A stretch of 64,000 bases of DNA from Ktedonobacter robiniae (GCF_016587375.1 NZ_BNJG01000001.1:3416001-3480000); one strand, 5' to 3'; shown: positions 37,649 to 47,299, counted from the first letter of the stretch. The notes: generated by a model from the letters alone, not told the origin. Translations and numbers: made by a program.

Positions 37649-38737
37649 CTAAGGAACCATGCTCAGGCCAGTCAATCCCAGTGTCTCTGGGAATCCGCAG
37701 AGCAGATTGGCATTTTGAATGGCCTGGCCTGAGGCGCCCTTGACTAGGTTATCCAGGCAAGCGACAACAATCAAGCGCTGTGTGCGCCTATCAACGATTG
37801 GATGGAGAAAACAATGATTGCTCCCAACGGTCCACTTGGTGTGTGGCGCTTGGTCAACCACATGCACAAACGGCTCATTCGCATAGAAGTCCTGATACAA
37901 TGCGCACATTTCTTCGCTTGTTGGAACCTCTCCATGTTCATCTGCTCGCAACTCGGCATAGCTTGTCGAAAGGATGCCACGCGTCATCGGCGCAATATGT
38001 GGGACAAACGTCAGCCGTAGCCCACCCTCGACAGGATGGTCACCGGTTGCAGCAGCGGCTTCAAGTTCTTGCACAATTTCTGGCAGATGGCGATGGCCCT
38101 CCAGGTTATACGCCCACACATCCTCATTCGCTTCTGGGTAGTGGTAGGCGGGTACGGGAGTACGCCCTCCCCCACTGATGCCAGTTATGGAGTTAACGAT
38201 CACGTTGGGACCAACAATGCCAGATGCCAGAGCAGGGGTGAGTGCCAGGATTGCGGCGGTTGAGTGACAGCCGGGATTGGCAACGAGTGGTGCAAGGCGC
38301 ACCTGCTCACGATAGCGCTCACACAGGCCATAGACCGCGCTCTCCAGGAGGGCGGGAGCAGGATGGGGGTGGGTGTACCATGCCTCGTAGACCTTGCTTT
38401 CATGGAGGCGAAAATCCGCAGACAGATCGACCACCTTGATTCCGCGCTCGACTAAACGTACCACTGCTGTTGCAGCTGCTGCATGTGGAAGGCAGACAAA
38501 GGCGAGCTCAGTCTGAGCAGGTTCTTCGGTGACGACAAGAGCAGGGTCTACGGCGGGCGTTTTCTGGCCGGGTGGCGGGAGGATTGCCCGCAGGTGCGGA
38601 AAAATCTCCTCCAAACGCTTGCCCACCACACTACGCCCAGTTACCGAGGTAACCACAAACTCAGGGTGCTGGGCTAGCAAGCGCACTAATTCCAATGCGG
38701 TGTAGCTGGTAATATTGACAATCGAAACGGCTCTCAT
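37649..38737 (-). CDS. argC: N-acetyl-gamma-glutamyl-phosphate reductase
   Basis: A 362-residue enzyme for the NADPH-dependent third step of arginine synthesis. I choose ATG 38737 (MRAVSIV) after AAGGGAGAG; the longer ATG 38761 has no site. The catalytic Cys is in NPGCHSTAAIL, the substrate loop is GISGGGRTPVPAYHYPEANED and the C-terminal HTKWTVGSNHCFLH is typical. The N-terminal dinucleotide motif, usually GATGYTG, reads NITSYTA here, an unusual form. It ends a three-gene cluster argB-argJ-argC, with 152 bp between argJ and argC. Confidence 0.93.
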   Translation of the reverse strand: MRAVSIVNITSYTALELVRLLAQHPEFVVTSVTGRSVVGKRLEEIFPHLRAILPPPGQKTPAVDPALVVTEEPAQTELAFVCLPHAAAATAVVRLVERGIKVVDLSADFRLHESKVYEAWYTHPHPAPALLESAVYGLCERYREQVRLAPLVANPGCHSTAAILALTPALASGIVGPNVIVNSITGISGGGRTPVPAYHYPEANEDVWAYNLEGHRHLPEIVQELEAAAATGDHPVEGGLRLTFVPHIAPMTRGILSTSYAELRADEHGEVPTSEEMCALYQDFYANEPFVHVVDQAPHTKWTVGSNHCFLHPIVDRRTQRLIVVACLDNLVKGASGQAIQNANLLCGFPETLGLTGLSMVP

Positions 38738-38889
38738 CTGCTCTCCCTTGTCTCTCTGCACAACCGAGGCAAAATCGCTCGTTTTACATTTCTTTCCTCA
38801 GTCCAGGGGCCTGATGACCAGGGCAGTGTGTGAAACCACGCGTAAAGGCCAGAGGCCGGGAGGGAAAACCCCCTTCCCATCGCCATCCC

Positions 38890-40047
38890 TCAGGTGGTAT
38901 ACTTGCCGTTAATAGCAACATACTCATCTGTGAGATCGCATCCCCAGACACTTGCAGAGGCGTTGCCCAGCCCAAGGGAAATGTGAATACAGATCTCGGC
39001 ATTGCTTAAGTAGGTCTTGACCTGCGCAAGATCTTCATCGCGAAGAGGGCCACCCAGGTACACGGGAATATCTTCAAAAGCAATGGAAACCTTCTCGGGG
39101 ACAATAGTAGTTTGCTCCTCGCACTTGCCAATAGCCATGGCAATCCGCCCCCAGTTCGGGTCCGCCCCAAAGATGGCTGTCTTGACCAGTGGGGAATTGA
39201 CGACAGATTTCGCGACACGTTTCGCCTGCGCAAAGGATTCGGCATCCGCAACCGTTACTTCGATCAGTTTTGTGGCGCCTTCTCCGTCACGCGCCAGTTC
39301 TTTCGCTAACTCGATAGCCATCTGTTGCAATGCCTGCCGAAACGCCTCATGGTCTACGGGCCCTGCCAGACCATTCGCCATAATTGCGGCGGTATCGCTG
39401 GTACTGGTATCTGTATCCACGCTGACCATATTGAATGACATATTCACGGCCTCTTGCAGGTACTGATGCAGCAATTCCGGCTCAATCTGCGCATCGGTCA
39501 TGAAGTAACTCAGCATGGTTGCCATGTTAGGCTCGATCATGCCAACTCCCTTGGCGATGCCCACAAGCACCGCGTCGCCAATGCGACAGCTACGCATTTT
39601 CGGGTGGGTATCGGTTGTCATGATGGCACGGGCTGCTAACTCAAGCTGACCGGACCGCATTTCTTGCGCAATCCCTCGAATCCCTCGACGGATCTTCTCT
39701 ATTGGTAATTGTCGTCCAATGACCCCTGTCGATGATGGCAAAATGTCGTCAGGAGCAATAGACAGTTCCTCGGCGACGAGGCGCACGACTTCACGGATGT
39801 TGGCAAGCCCCTGCTCGCCGGTTGCGACATTGGCATTTTTGCTATTGATCACAAAGGCCTGCAATTGCTTATTCGCTACATGTTCACGACCGACGTGAAT
39901 AGCGGCCCCACAAAATCGGTTCTGCGTAAACATCGAGGCAGCCGAAGCAGGGACTTCTGAGGCAATCACCGTAAAGTCCAGCGTTGTGTCCTTAATCCCA
40001 ACATTTTTCGCGCAGGTGCGAAATCCTCGTGGTTGTTCATCGAGCAT
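38890..40047 (-). CDS. argJ: Bifunctional glutamate N-acetyltransferase / amino-acid acetyltransferase
   Basis: A 386-residue ornithine acetyltransferase that recycles acetyl groups in arginine synthesis and is made as a self-cleaving precursor. The cleavage motif is present as GMIEPNMATMLSYF, in which Thr of ATML becomes the nucleophile and N-terminus of the beta chain. The oxyanion pair is in SSTGVIGR. I place the start at ATG 40047 (MLDEQPRGF), 20 bp after argB, with GAAGGG upstream; a longer frame to 40182 lies inside argB. It ends with NGKYTT, the normal terminus. Confidence 0.95.
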   Translation of the reverse strand: MLDEQPRGFRTCAKNVGIKDTTLDFTVIASEVPASAASMFTQNRFCGAAIHVGREHVANKQLQAFVINSKNANVATGEQGLANIREVVRLVAEELSIAPDDILPSSTGVIGRQLPIEKIRRGIRGIAQEMRSGQLELAARAIMTTDTHPKMRSCRIGDAVLVGIAKGVGMIEPNMATMLSYFMTDAQIEPELLHQYLQEAVNMSFNMVSVDTDTSTSDTAAIMANGLAGPVDHEAFRQALQQMAIELAKELARDGEGATKLIEVTVADAESFAQAKRVAKSVVNSPLVKTAIFGADPNWGRIAMAIGKCEEQTTIVPEKVSIAFEDIPVYLGGPLRDEDLAQVKTYLSNAEICIHISLGLGNASASVWGCDLTDEYVAINGKYTT

Positions 40048-40067
40048 GTGTCTATCTTGCCCTTCTT

Positions 40068-40934
40068 CTAATGTACAAATTTCGTTCCGAGTGGTAAATC
40101 TTCCAACGTATGTAGAAGTACATGCGAGGTGCAACCATTCGCAATCTGGACGCAGGGGACATCTTCCAGTGCATGTAGGCACGCATTCACCTTCGGGATC
40201 ATACCATCTTTGATAACGCCTCTATCGATGAGGGTATGGGCCTCTGCCTCGTTCATTTCTGAAATGAGGGAACCATCTGAGCCATAAATGCCATCAATGT
40301 TGCTCAAAAACATCAGGCGTGATGCTTGCAAGGCCCCGGCGAGACGTGAAGCCACCAGATCCGCGTTCATATTAAGGCTGCTTCCATCTGGTCCCAGCCC
40401 CAGCGGCGCGATAATGGGAATATAGCCGTCGTCGAGTACCTGTCGCACCAGCATGGGATGAATGGCGTCGATTTCACCAACAAATCCAAGGCTTTTGTCC
40501 GCTATATGTCCCCGCACGATATTTCCGTCAGTCCCGCAAAGGCCAACAGCGTCTCCACCAAGTTGTGCTGCCATAGTCACCAGTTCTTGATTAATTTGAC
40601 CGCACAAGACCATGCGCACGACTTCCAGCGTTTGGGCATCGGTGACACGCAATCCGTGATCAAAACGAATGGGGATATGTAACTTTGTGAGCCATTCATT
40701 AATCGTGGGTCCACCACCATGCACCAGGACAATGCTGGCACCCAGCGTACGTAAGCAGATGCAATCCTGTATCACCGAACGCTGATGCTCCAGTGTACTA
40801 CCGCCTAATTTCACGACAAACGTTTTGCCCTTGAGGGTTGAGAACGTACGTCTACTTTTGCTTGCGTGTGTTGTGGAAGAGAGCGAATTTTCACTGAAGG
40901 ACGGTTTTGTTGCTGACAGTGATGAAGTAGCCAA
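40068..40934 (-). CDS. argB: N-acetylglutamate kinase
   Basis: A 288-residue amino-acid kinase. A Ser-rich ~35-residue N-terminal extension precedes TFVVKLGGSTLEH (ATP Lys and GG), then VLVHGGGPTINEWL (substrate loop), NMNADLVASRLAGAL and DGMIPKVNACLHALEDV. All catalytic regions are present, so it should be active; arginine inhibition cannot be judged. First gene of the arg cluster (argB, argJ 20 bp on, then argC). The cluster lacks argD and argF. Confidence 0.95.
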   Translation of the reverse strand: MATSSLSATKPSFSENSLSSTTHASKSRRTFSTLKGKTFVVKLGGSTLEHQRSVIQDCICLRTLGASIVLVHGGGPTINEWLTKLHIPIRFDHGLRVTDAQTLEVVRMVLCGQINQELVTMAAQLGGDAVGLCGTDGNIVRGHIADKSLGFVGEIDAIHPMLVRQVLDDGYIPIIAPLGLGPDGSSLNMNADLVASRLAGALQASRLMFLSNIDGIYGSDGSLISEMNEAEAHTLIDRGVIKDGMIPKVNACLHALEDVPCVQIANGCTSHVLLHTLEDLPLGTKFVH

Positions 40935-41470
40935 TCCTACTTACTCCTTACAGAATATCTCAAATGTTGTTTGCCGAAGACTCTGCTCCAGGCTCTTTCT
41001 ATAAATCTACCTCGCAAGCCATCAAAAAACTGTATAGATGGCAAGGGAGGATATCAAAAGATCATCAATGAATTTTGCGATAGCCTCTCCTGCCTTTTTC
41101 TTTCGTTCTTTCTATTGCAGTCAGCGTAGCTGACTAAAGAATCCTGCAAGAGTGTCAAAAGAATACTGTGCCAAGTTATGATTGAGGGGTTTGACTCAAA
41201 AATTGTCTTGACACGCATCTTAAGCCATCCGTGGGCAAGTTTTATGATACAAATGCGCCATGAATTCAGGACGTTAAATGACCTATATGGGTGTGAGAAA
41301 CGTTTCCAAGGAATCATGCTAGAGATATTGACAAATGGGGACGTCTCTGGTAGACCTCTTGTGGATTCGCCTTTTCAAACGTCGAACGTTGCTTCGTCTC
41401 TCTACGCCAATCAGTTCGACGTAGGATGGACAAGTAGGCCACGTAATACCAATATTGCCGCGTCGTGCGG
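40935..41470. other. Intergenic region upstream of argB
   Basis: Probably holds the arg promoter. A piece at 41118-41150 (GTAGCTGACTAAAGAAT) resembles 35440-35470. No gene or known riboswitch seen. Confidence 0.4.
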
Positions 41471-41752
41471 TTAGGAGGTTGGGGAATTTGGCCCGAGCAC
41501 GACGACTTGCCGATGTTTTATGTCATTGCCTGCAAATAGTTGCACCTCATGGGTTGTTGTGTGAATACGGCCAATTGGCTCTCCTTTCCCCTCCATGTAG
41601 ATCGAAGCCCAGCCTATACCTTTGGCGGAGAGATCCATCAGCAACGAAATTTCCCATATTACGTTGAACTGCGCGACAATGTGTCCATTTTGAAATAGCA
41701 GGCGCAACGTCTTGTTCCTTCTACGATAAAAAATAGCGTATGCTTTTACCAT
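41471..41752 (-). CDS. Small hypothetical protein
   Basis: A 93-residue frame from ATG 41752 with a distant GGAGAAGG (about 15 bases). Sequence is mixed and not repetitive (AIFYRRRNKTLRLLFQNGHI, LSAKGIGWASIYMEG). No family recognised; the ribosome site spacing is poor, so this is a weak call. Confidence 0.3.
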   Translation of the reverse strand: MVKAYAIFYRRRNKTLRLLFQNGHIVAQFNVIWEISLLMDLSAKGIGWASIYMEGKGEPIGRIHTTTHEVQLFAGNDIKHRQVVVLGPNSPTS

Positions 41753-41773
41753 TGTATCTTATCTTTGCCTTCT

Positions 41774-41834
41774 CCCTAAAATAAAAACGCCCCTTTTCCC
41801 ACTCGGACTGCATCTAAAGCGTTACTCTTCTGCA
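41774..41834 (+). repeat. 57-bp dispersed repeat, copy 2
   Basis: Partner of 7576-7632 (CTAAAATAAAAACGCC to TCTAAAGCGTT). It lies 90 bp before an IS630 fragment. Confidence 0.6.
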
Positions 41835-41926
41835 AACAGATAATGCCATGGAACCTCTCTCCTCCCCTGGTACGATAGTGTAGGGTAAAGTGAATTTGAG
41901 CTAGACTATGAACGAGGCTGGCCGCC

Positions 41927-42109
41927 TATTCTCTCGATTTGTCACCAATTGAAGAGGCATTCTCCAAACTCAAAGCGTTTCTCCGCCGGGTAGGAGCACG
42001 CACCCTAGAAGCCTTGCAGGAGGCGATCGGGCAAGCCCTTTTCACAATCACTGCGCAGGATGCCCCGGGATGGTTTACACATTGTGGGTATCGCCCAGAC
42101 CTATGTTGA
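41927..42109 (+). pseudogene. C-terminal fragment of an IS630-family transposase
   Basis: Sixty codons ending at TGA 42107-42109 encode LSPIEEAFSKLKAFLRRVGA and TAQDAPGWFTHCGY, the final DDE-domain segment with the catalytic Glu in PIEEAFSKLK. The upstream two thirds are gone. Confidence 0.85.
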
Positions 42110-42238
42110 GACGCTTCGTTGTTTTCTCTGGGGAGAGTGGTGAGGAGGTTCTCTCAACAACAGGGTGGACAAAAGCATTGTTGCCGGGAGAGAAAGCCAC
42201 GTATAAATAGATTGAGAAGGCAGCTGAAGCGTGGCAAA

Positions 42239-42350
42239 CGGTGATGGATGATGCCATCACCGTAACTATTGTGACACTCCGAATCAGCTAAAGCCGAGCA
42301 GCTTCTGACACTGCGCCGTAGTCGGGTTCATGAGACAGGTGGCGTAGCCA
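42239..42350 (-). mobile_element. Right-end / guide-RNA region of the second TnpB element
   Basis: Downstream of the TnpB stop on the minus strand lie TCGGCT/AGCTGA (weak stem near 42285-42300) and GTGTCACAAT near the outer edge. A perfect 9-bp hairpin (42239-42247 with 42254-42262) follows. This is the position of the omega RNA in TnpB elements. Confidence 0.45.
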
Positions 42351-43883
42351 CTACTCAAAGTGAACCCGTAGTTGGGACGCAATATCTGGGAGAGGCGCAC
42401 CCATCCGGCGCTTTCTCCCTTGGGCGGTGCCATGCCCGTTGGTCTGATCTCCGCGCCTGGCCGCAGGGATAGATGGTCCCATCTGGCGTTTGGCATCCTG
42501 GGAGATCCCAACACCTGTCTCTTGCGAGACTCTGCTTGCACGTCGCACAGCAGTAAGAGGCTTTTCTTTCTGAGGTTCTTGCATACGTTCGATCAAGCGT
42601 TGTCCGATTCTCAAACTGGCATTGCGGTCGGCATGATCGCGCATCTGGCATTGTGGGCAGAGGCAGAGCGCGGCGCCGGGGGTGTATCCCTCAACCGGCT
42701 CGCTCTCATTGTAGCGAATGACGAGCGCGTGACAGCGATGGCATTCCCGGCTCGTATTGCGCGCATTCACACGGCAGGTGATGATGCCGCCTGCATGCCA
42801 GGCTTTGTACTTTGCGTAGCGGACAATGCGCCCTTTCATCCAGTAGGCGCGTTTGGTATTGCTCCGGCGCGAATACGTGCCCTTCTCTGGTCGCAGGTTG
42901 CCTAGATGCTCGAAGACGAGAATACTCGCCTCGTGCTTGGTAGCGAACTGGACAATGCGAGCGCTCACCAGGTGCGCGATCTGTTCGTCCACGTGCCTGA
43001 TTTTGGCCCAGAGGTCGGCATTGTCCTGTTCGTTCTCGGCAATGATGCCAGTCTGAGATCGGTTGCGCGCAATGCGTCCGAGCAGTTGTTTCCTACAGCC
43101 CGATACCGCTGTGCCATTCCCGATGAAGGAAGTAGCCAGGATGGTGCCGTCAACGGTCTGGACGCTGCACACAGCGAGATGCTTGTCGAGATTGAGATCC
43201 ACCGCGCAGAGACGTGTCTGGGCGGTGGTGAGTTGCGCTCCGCTCTTTGCGGGAGCCTCGAAGGTCTTTTCAATGGGAGTATGTAACCACCAGCGATCCC
43301 CCTTGCGAACAAGCTGTGGACTGCCCATCGCGTACCCATCGGGGAGATCGCGACCCAGGAGGTGGACTTTGAGCCAGGACCAGCACGAGCCGGTCCAGAC
43401 TTTGAGCACGATACCATGAGTATGACGCTCACGCCAAAGGCTTGCGTAGAAGGGAACTGACTTGTTCCATGATCGGGGTGGGACTGGTGGCCGCTCCCGA
43501 AACGGCCTCTTCTTGCGCTTTTTCGTTTGTTTGGCTTCGTGTTTCTCCTTACGTGCTCGCCATGTTTTGAGGGAAGAAAAAAATGCGCGGGCCGAACCAA
43601 GGGCCGCATTGATGGCGGCACGTCTGAACATCGCCGGGATATCTGGCGCGAGGTCGGTGAGCGGTATCACCGGATGGGGACTAGACTCCGTTGTATGGGT
43701 GAGTTTCTCCAAGGCGGTGAGGGCCTGCTTGTTTTTGAGTGAAAGGATACCCTCGTGTGTCTGAATACAGTCGAAATAAAAAGCGACGACACGATTGAAG
43801 AGGGCCTGATTGGCCGCGAAATAGGCAGCATACTGCGGTGGATAGTGCAACGCCTGCCTGATGGCTTTCGTGGCTTTTGCCAT
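42351..43883 (-). CDS. TnpB-family RNA-guided nuclease
   Basis: A 510-residue, apparently intact TnpB. The N-terminal helical part and basic stretch (KKRKKRPFRERPP, about 121-133) precede the RuvC domain with D229 (AVDLNLDKHLAV), E325 (ILVFEHLGNLR) and D419 (DHADRNASLRIG). The zinc ribbon is C381xxC384 and C409xxC412. All catalytic residues are present. A 90-residue C-terminal extension after RuvC-III reads as low-complexity sequence overlapping the right end, as usual where the omega RNA overlaps the gene. No tnpA is adjacent (IS1341-type). Unrelated in sequence to the frameshifted TnpB at 17.7 kb. Confidence 0.9.
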   Translation of the reverse strand: MAKATKAIRQALHYPPQYAAYFAANQALFNRVVAFYFDCIQTHEGILSLKNKQALTALEKLTHTTESSPHPVIPLTDLAPDIPAMFRRAAINAALGSARAFFSSLKTWRARKEKHEAKQTKKRKKRPFRERPPVPPRSWNKSVPFYASLWRERHTHGIVLKVWTGSCWSWLKVHLLGRDLPDGYAMGSPQLVRKGDRWWLHTPIEKTFEAPAKSGAQLTTAQTRLCAVDLNLDKHLAVCSVQTVDGTILATSFIGNGTAVSGCRKQLLGRIARNRSQTGIIAENEQDNADLWAKIRHVDEQIAHLVSARIVQFATKHEASILVFEHLGNLRPEKGTYSRRSNTKRAYWMKGRIVRYAKYKAWHAGGIITCRVNARNTSRECHRCHALVIRYNESEPVEGYTPGAALCLCPQCQMRDHADRNASLRIGQRLIERMQEPQKEKPLTAVRRASRVSQETGVGISQDAKRQMGPSIPAARRGDQTNGHGTAQGRKRRMGAPLPDIASQLRVHFE

Positions 43884-44045
43884 TTTCAGTACTTCCTCTC
43901 ACAAAATATATGGTATCTCTCGTAGAGAATACTCTGCTGATTTGAAATTGTCAAACATGTGTTCTATTTGTACTAAGGGCTCAAGCCCAATAGCACGCCT
44001 CACCACGGTCTAAAGAACCGTGGCTTGCGGCGGGCTAAAGCCCTA
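43884..44045 (-). mobile_element. Left end of the second TnpB element
   Basis: Two hairpins are visible: CCACGGT/ACCGTGG (44003-44009, 44017-44023) and GGGCTAAAGCCC (44032-44043), followed by TGTCACAAT reading outward, mirrored at the right end. Confidence 0.55.
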
Positions 44046-44050
44046 TCCTG

Positions 44051-44784
44051 TCACAATGATTGGTGATTACTCTCTGAAGGCCCTATCACAGGTGTCGTGT
44101 TACGCAGAAGAAAGGATAGGCCGAGCGCTACAAGCCAGACCAGGATAGTTGTAACGACCCAGAATTGTAGACCAACCTGTGCTAACTGGAGGATGCGGGG
44201 AAGTATATCAGTAGCCGCGTGTAGCATAACTACTGTCCACAGGCTGCCCGTGGATCTATTGAAGAGATGGGTGTAAATGAGTGAAAGGCCAACAGTAAGC
44301 ACAAGAAAGAGTGGGTAAGGCATCGTCGCCACCTCTGGATTGATGTAGAGAGGAAGGTGCCAGAGCCCCCAGATGAGACCAAGCACCAGGCCCGCTGTTA
44401 CTGGCCCAGGCAGCACTGACTGCAACAAGGGTAGGGCAAACCCACGCCAACCGATCTCCTCCCCCGAGTTGATAACCATGAGGTAGACATACGCCACCAG
44501 GATAAAGAGCGGCGAATTCGCAAAAAACAGGTTCGCGAAGGAGCCGTGGGTGCTCAATAGAGTGACGACGAGTGCAATCATGTAGATGATGGGCATCAGC
44601 AACAGTGCCAAAAGATACCAGCCAATGGAGAAACGCCAGATCGTATAGCGTTTGAAAAGCGCGACAACGCCTGCCTTTCCTTGGGCCCACCATACCACAA
44701 TGACCGCCGACATGGCTGGCGCAAAGAGCCCCAGGATTGAGAGGGGCTGGGGAGCCATAGGATTCAACATAGCTGGTAGCCAGG
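44051..44784 (-). pseudogene. CPBP-family intramembrane protease, 5' end truncated by an IS border
   Basis: The frame encodes a CPBP (Abi/CAAX-protease-like) membrane protein with motif 1 GEEIGWRGFALP, motif 2 GLIWGLWHLPLY and motif 3 MLHAATD, so all metal and catalytic residues remain. The first ATG (44770) has no ribosome site and the expected first membrane helix is missing. The in-frame sequence upstream joins at 44785 a 21-nt segment identical to the border of the IS1182 element at 52132. I infer that an insertion removed the 5' end. Intact members number about 250-300 residues. Confidence 0.75.
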
Positions 44785-44805
44785 CTAGAGAACCGGTCGA
44801 GAAAT
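44785..44805 (-). mobile_element. Solo 21-nt IS end
   Basis: Reverse complement of 52112-52132 (core TCTCGACCGGTTCTCTAG), which lies at the 3' end of the IS1182-type element. In both places a 5'-truncated gene begins right after it. Confidence 0.6.
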
Positions 44806-44886
44806 AGCTGAAAGTGTCCTCGACAACGTTTTTCTGTCACTCCGTGAAAGATCAGATGAAGACAAGCCTCTGTATGAGCAATCAGG

Positions 44887-46308
44887 TCATTTTCCTGTAT
44901 GGGCTTGCTCTCCCGAAGCCGGCATCACCCCCATATCCCCTCGGTTCAGGAGGGGTAAGAGCACCGTGAAGCGGCTGCCCCGCCCTACTGTACTTGCAAG
45001 CGTGATTTTGCCTCCGTGCTGTTCGACGATGCTCTGCGCAATGGAGAGGCCCAGCCCCATACCTGAACGGAAACGCGCATTTTCGGCGCGGTAGAAGCGG
45101 TGAAAGACCAGCGCCAGATCGCTTTCCGTGATGCCGATACCTGTATCGGCCACGGTAATCGCTACTGTGTCTTCGTTCAGGCTTCCGCTTACTATAACTT
45201 TTCCCCCAGCAGGCGTGTACTTGAAGGCATTCTCCAGCAGGATCAAAAACAATTGTTTCAGGTAATCAGCATTGCCCAGCACCACCGCATCCTCCAACAG
45301 ATCCAGTTCGTGGCACTCGAGGCTGAGCTTGCTGTCGGCTGGTTGAGCCTTTCGGTAAGCTTCATCGACGATATCTACGACGAGCAGCGGTTCGCGGGTC
45401 ATGGTAGCGCTGGCATCAGTGCGCGCCAGAATCAGCAGTTGTGTGACCATACGAGCCATGCGTTCAGCCTCAAGCCGGATATTTTCTAGCGCGCTGGCCT
45501 GGAAGTCGGGATCGGTGCCTCCCTCCTTTTTCAGCAGATCCAGCGAGGAAAGCATAATCGTCAGGGGGGTACGCAGCTCGTGCGAGATATCCGCCAGGAA
45601 TTGGCGTTGCAGCTCATTCACGGCCTGTACTTGTTGGTAACCGTCCTCAAGTGATTGCAGCATGCCGTTGATGGTGTGGGCCAGGCGGTTGATCTCATCG
45701 CGTGGTCCTTCTGGCTGTAGGCGCAGGGAGTGATCGCTGACCTCGGCAATCTCGGACGCCGTGGCCGCTAGATGTTCCAGGGGACGCGTTGCTCGGCGTA
45801 CCAGCAGCCAGACCAGCAGTCCACCTAACACGGTGTTTATGAGTGCCGCGATGATGAGCACACCGAGCAGCGATCTCTTGGTGGGGATGTTTGCCGATTG
45901 AGCGATAAGGATGTATCCCTGTACGTGTCCTCCGACGATTACCGCGTGACGGTACAGATTCATCACACGTGTGTTGCCTCTCGTTCCCTGGGCCGTCTGG
46001 TCACGTGTGGGCAGGTTCCAGGCTGTCCAACTGGTTGAACTGGCCAACTCCTTCCCGTTCTGGTCCTGCACCTGCACAGCGATGTCGGATGGAGCGAGCG
46101 CATCCAGTTCTTGTCGCGAGACTGCGTACAGCCCTCCTGGACGTTGGACAATCTGATTCGTGATCTCAACCGCGCTTTCCTGCATCCCTGTTGTGATGTC
46201 CGTGTCCGGGTGGATGTCGGTAACCAACAGAATGGTGACACTAAAGATGCTTAATATTCCTGCCATGGTCAGGATGAATTGGAGCGTGAGACGCGTGCGG
46301 ATCTTCAT
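44887..46308 (-). CDS. Sensor histidine kinase
   Basis: A 473-residue kinase starting at ATG 46308, overlapping the regulator stop by ATGA. Two membrane spans (about 9-31 and 146-170) enclose a ~115-residue sensor domain. HAMP follows, then H-box ISHELRTPLT with H243, LLENAFKYTPAG (N), DTGIGITE (G1) and GMGLGLSIAQ (G2). It resembles BaeS/CusS-type kinases. The divergent MMPL transporter at 47300 is the likely target of the pair. Confidence 0.94.
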   Translation of the reverse strand: MKIRTRLTLQFILTMAGILSIFSVTILLVTDIHPDTDITTGMQESAVEITNQIVQRPGGLYAVSRQELDALAPSDIAVQVQDQNGKELASSTSWTAWNLPTRDQTAQGTRGNTRVMNLYRHAVIVGGHVQGYILIAQSANIPTKRSLLGVLIIAALINTVLGGLLVWLLVRRATRPLEHLAATASEIAEVSDHSLRLQPEGPRDEINRLAHTINGMLQSLEDGYQQVQAVNELQRQFLADISHELRTPLTIMLSSLDLLKKEGGTDPDFQASALENIRLEAERMARMVTQLLILARTDASATMTREPLLVVDIVDEAYRKAQPADSKLSLECHELDLLEDAVVLGNADYLKQLFLILLENAFKYTPAGGKVIVSGSLNEDTVAITVADTGIGITESDLALVFHRFYRAENARFRSGMGLGLSIAQSIVEQHGGKITLASTVGRGSRFTVLLPLLNRGDMGVMPASGEQAHTGK

Positions 46309-46985
46309 CGACGCGCTTCCCCTCTCAGGGTATAGCCGATGCCCCGGATTGTCTGGATCAGGCGCGAGCCACCACCCGCTTCTAACTTCTGGCGCAGGTG
46401 ACCGATATGCACTTCCAGCGCGTTTGTTTCGGTCTCGGCATCGTAGCCCCAGACGCGGCTCAGGATCTGATTGCGGGTCAACACCTGCCTGGGGTGGCAC
46501 AGGAACAAAACCAGGAGTTCGTACTCCAGGGCGGTCAGTTCTATCGGCTGTCCAGCCCGCTGCACCTCTCGTGTTGCCCGGTTGATTTCCAGGTCGGCAT
46601 AGTTCAGGCGCTCCTCACCAGCGTTTTGGCGACGCAGCACGGCCCGGATGCGCGCGACCAGTTCATCGAAGGCGAACGGCTTGGGTACATAATCGTCAGC
46701 TCCGGTATTCAGCGCGTTCACCTTATCCTCGACATCATCGCGGGCTGTCAGCATGATGATCGCGATATCACCACGGAGTCGCAGGCAGCGGCAGACCTCG
46801 AAGCCATCAGTCCCTGGCATGGTGATGTCGAGTAGCGCGAGATGTGGCTGGTACTGTTGAGCGGCGGCCAGCCCGGACTCGCCATCCATAGCAGTGTAGA
46901 CCTCAAAGCCTTCGTATGCCAGGCCACGCCGCAGCAGTGAGATAATCTTCGGGTCATCGTCTATCAAGAGAATACGGGTTGCCAT
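46305..46985 (-). CDS. OmpR-family response regulator
   Basis: A 226-residue regulator from ATG 46985 (AAGGTG seven bases upstream; a longer frame to 47030 has no such site). Receiver: DDD at 9-11, phosphoacceptor D53 in LLDITMPG, MLTAR and VPKPF. Winged helix: ELTALEYELLVLFLCHPRQV and QTIRGIGYTLRG. Translation is coupled to the kinase. It is divergent from the MMPL transporter, with 314 bp between and three 11-bp repeats in that space. Confidence 0.95.
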   Translation of the reverse strand: MATRILLIDDDPKIISLLRRGLAYEGFEVYTAMDGESGLAAAQQYQPHLALLDITMPGTDGFEVCRCLRLRGDIAIIMLTARDDVEDKVNALNTGADDYVPKPFAFDELVARIRAVLRRQNAGEERLNYADLEINRATREVQRAGQPIELTALEYELLVLFLCHPRQVLTRNQILSRVWGYDAETETNALEVHIGHLRQKLEAGGGSRLIQTIRGIGYTLRGEARR

Positions 46986-47091
46986 GTTCGCACCTTGAAT
47001 GGGAGATAAGCGTTCATTGTCCCTGATCATATCATACTGATCTCTTTGCTTCAGCTTCTATAGGAGTCAACTTTCTCAATCTGCCACCCCA

Positions 47092-47124
47092 CTTTATCAA
47101 ATCTTTATGTTTGCTTCATGCCAA
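47092..47124 (+). promoter_or_regulatory. Three 11-bp direct repeats in the divergent promoter region
   Basis: CTTTATCAAAT (47092), CTTTATGTTTG (47103) and CTTCATGCCAA (47114) share CTTYAT at an 11-bp period, as for an OmpR/PhoB-type box. A -10-like TATCTT lies at 47141 toward the MMPL gene. Confidence 0.5.
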
Positions 47125-47299
47125 CTCCAGGAACATTGCTTATCTTAGGCATAGCGCCGATGGGGAACATCTTAGAAAGGCGCAGGGGTCTTCCCCATAA
47201 GCGTCAACTTACGTTTGAGCCCTGGTGCCCGCGCGCCCAGGCTGCTTGTATCGGCACTGAGTAATCGAAAAGAAGTTTTTTTGGAGGAGAATCTCACAT

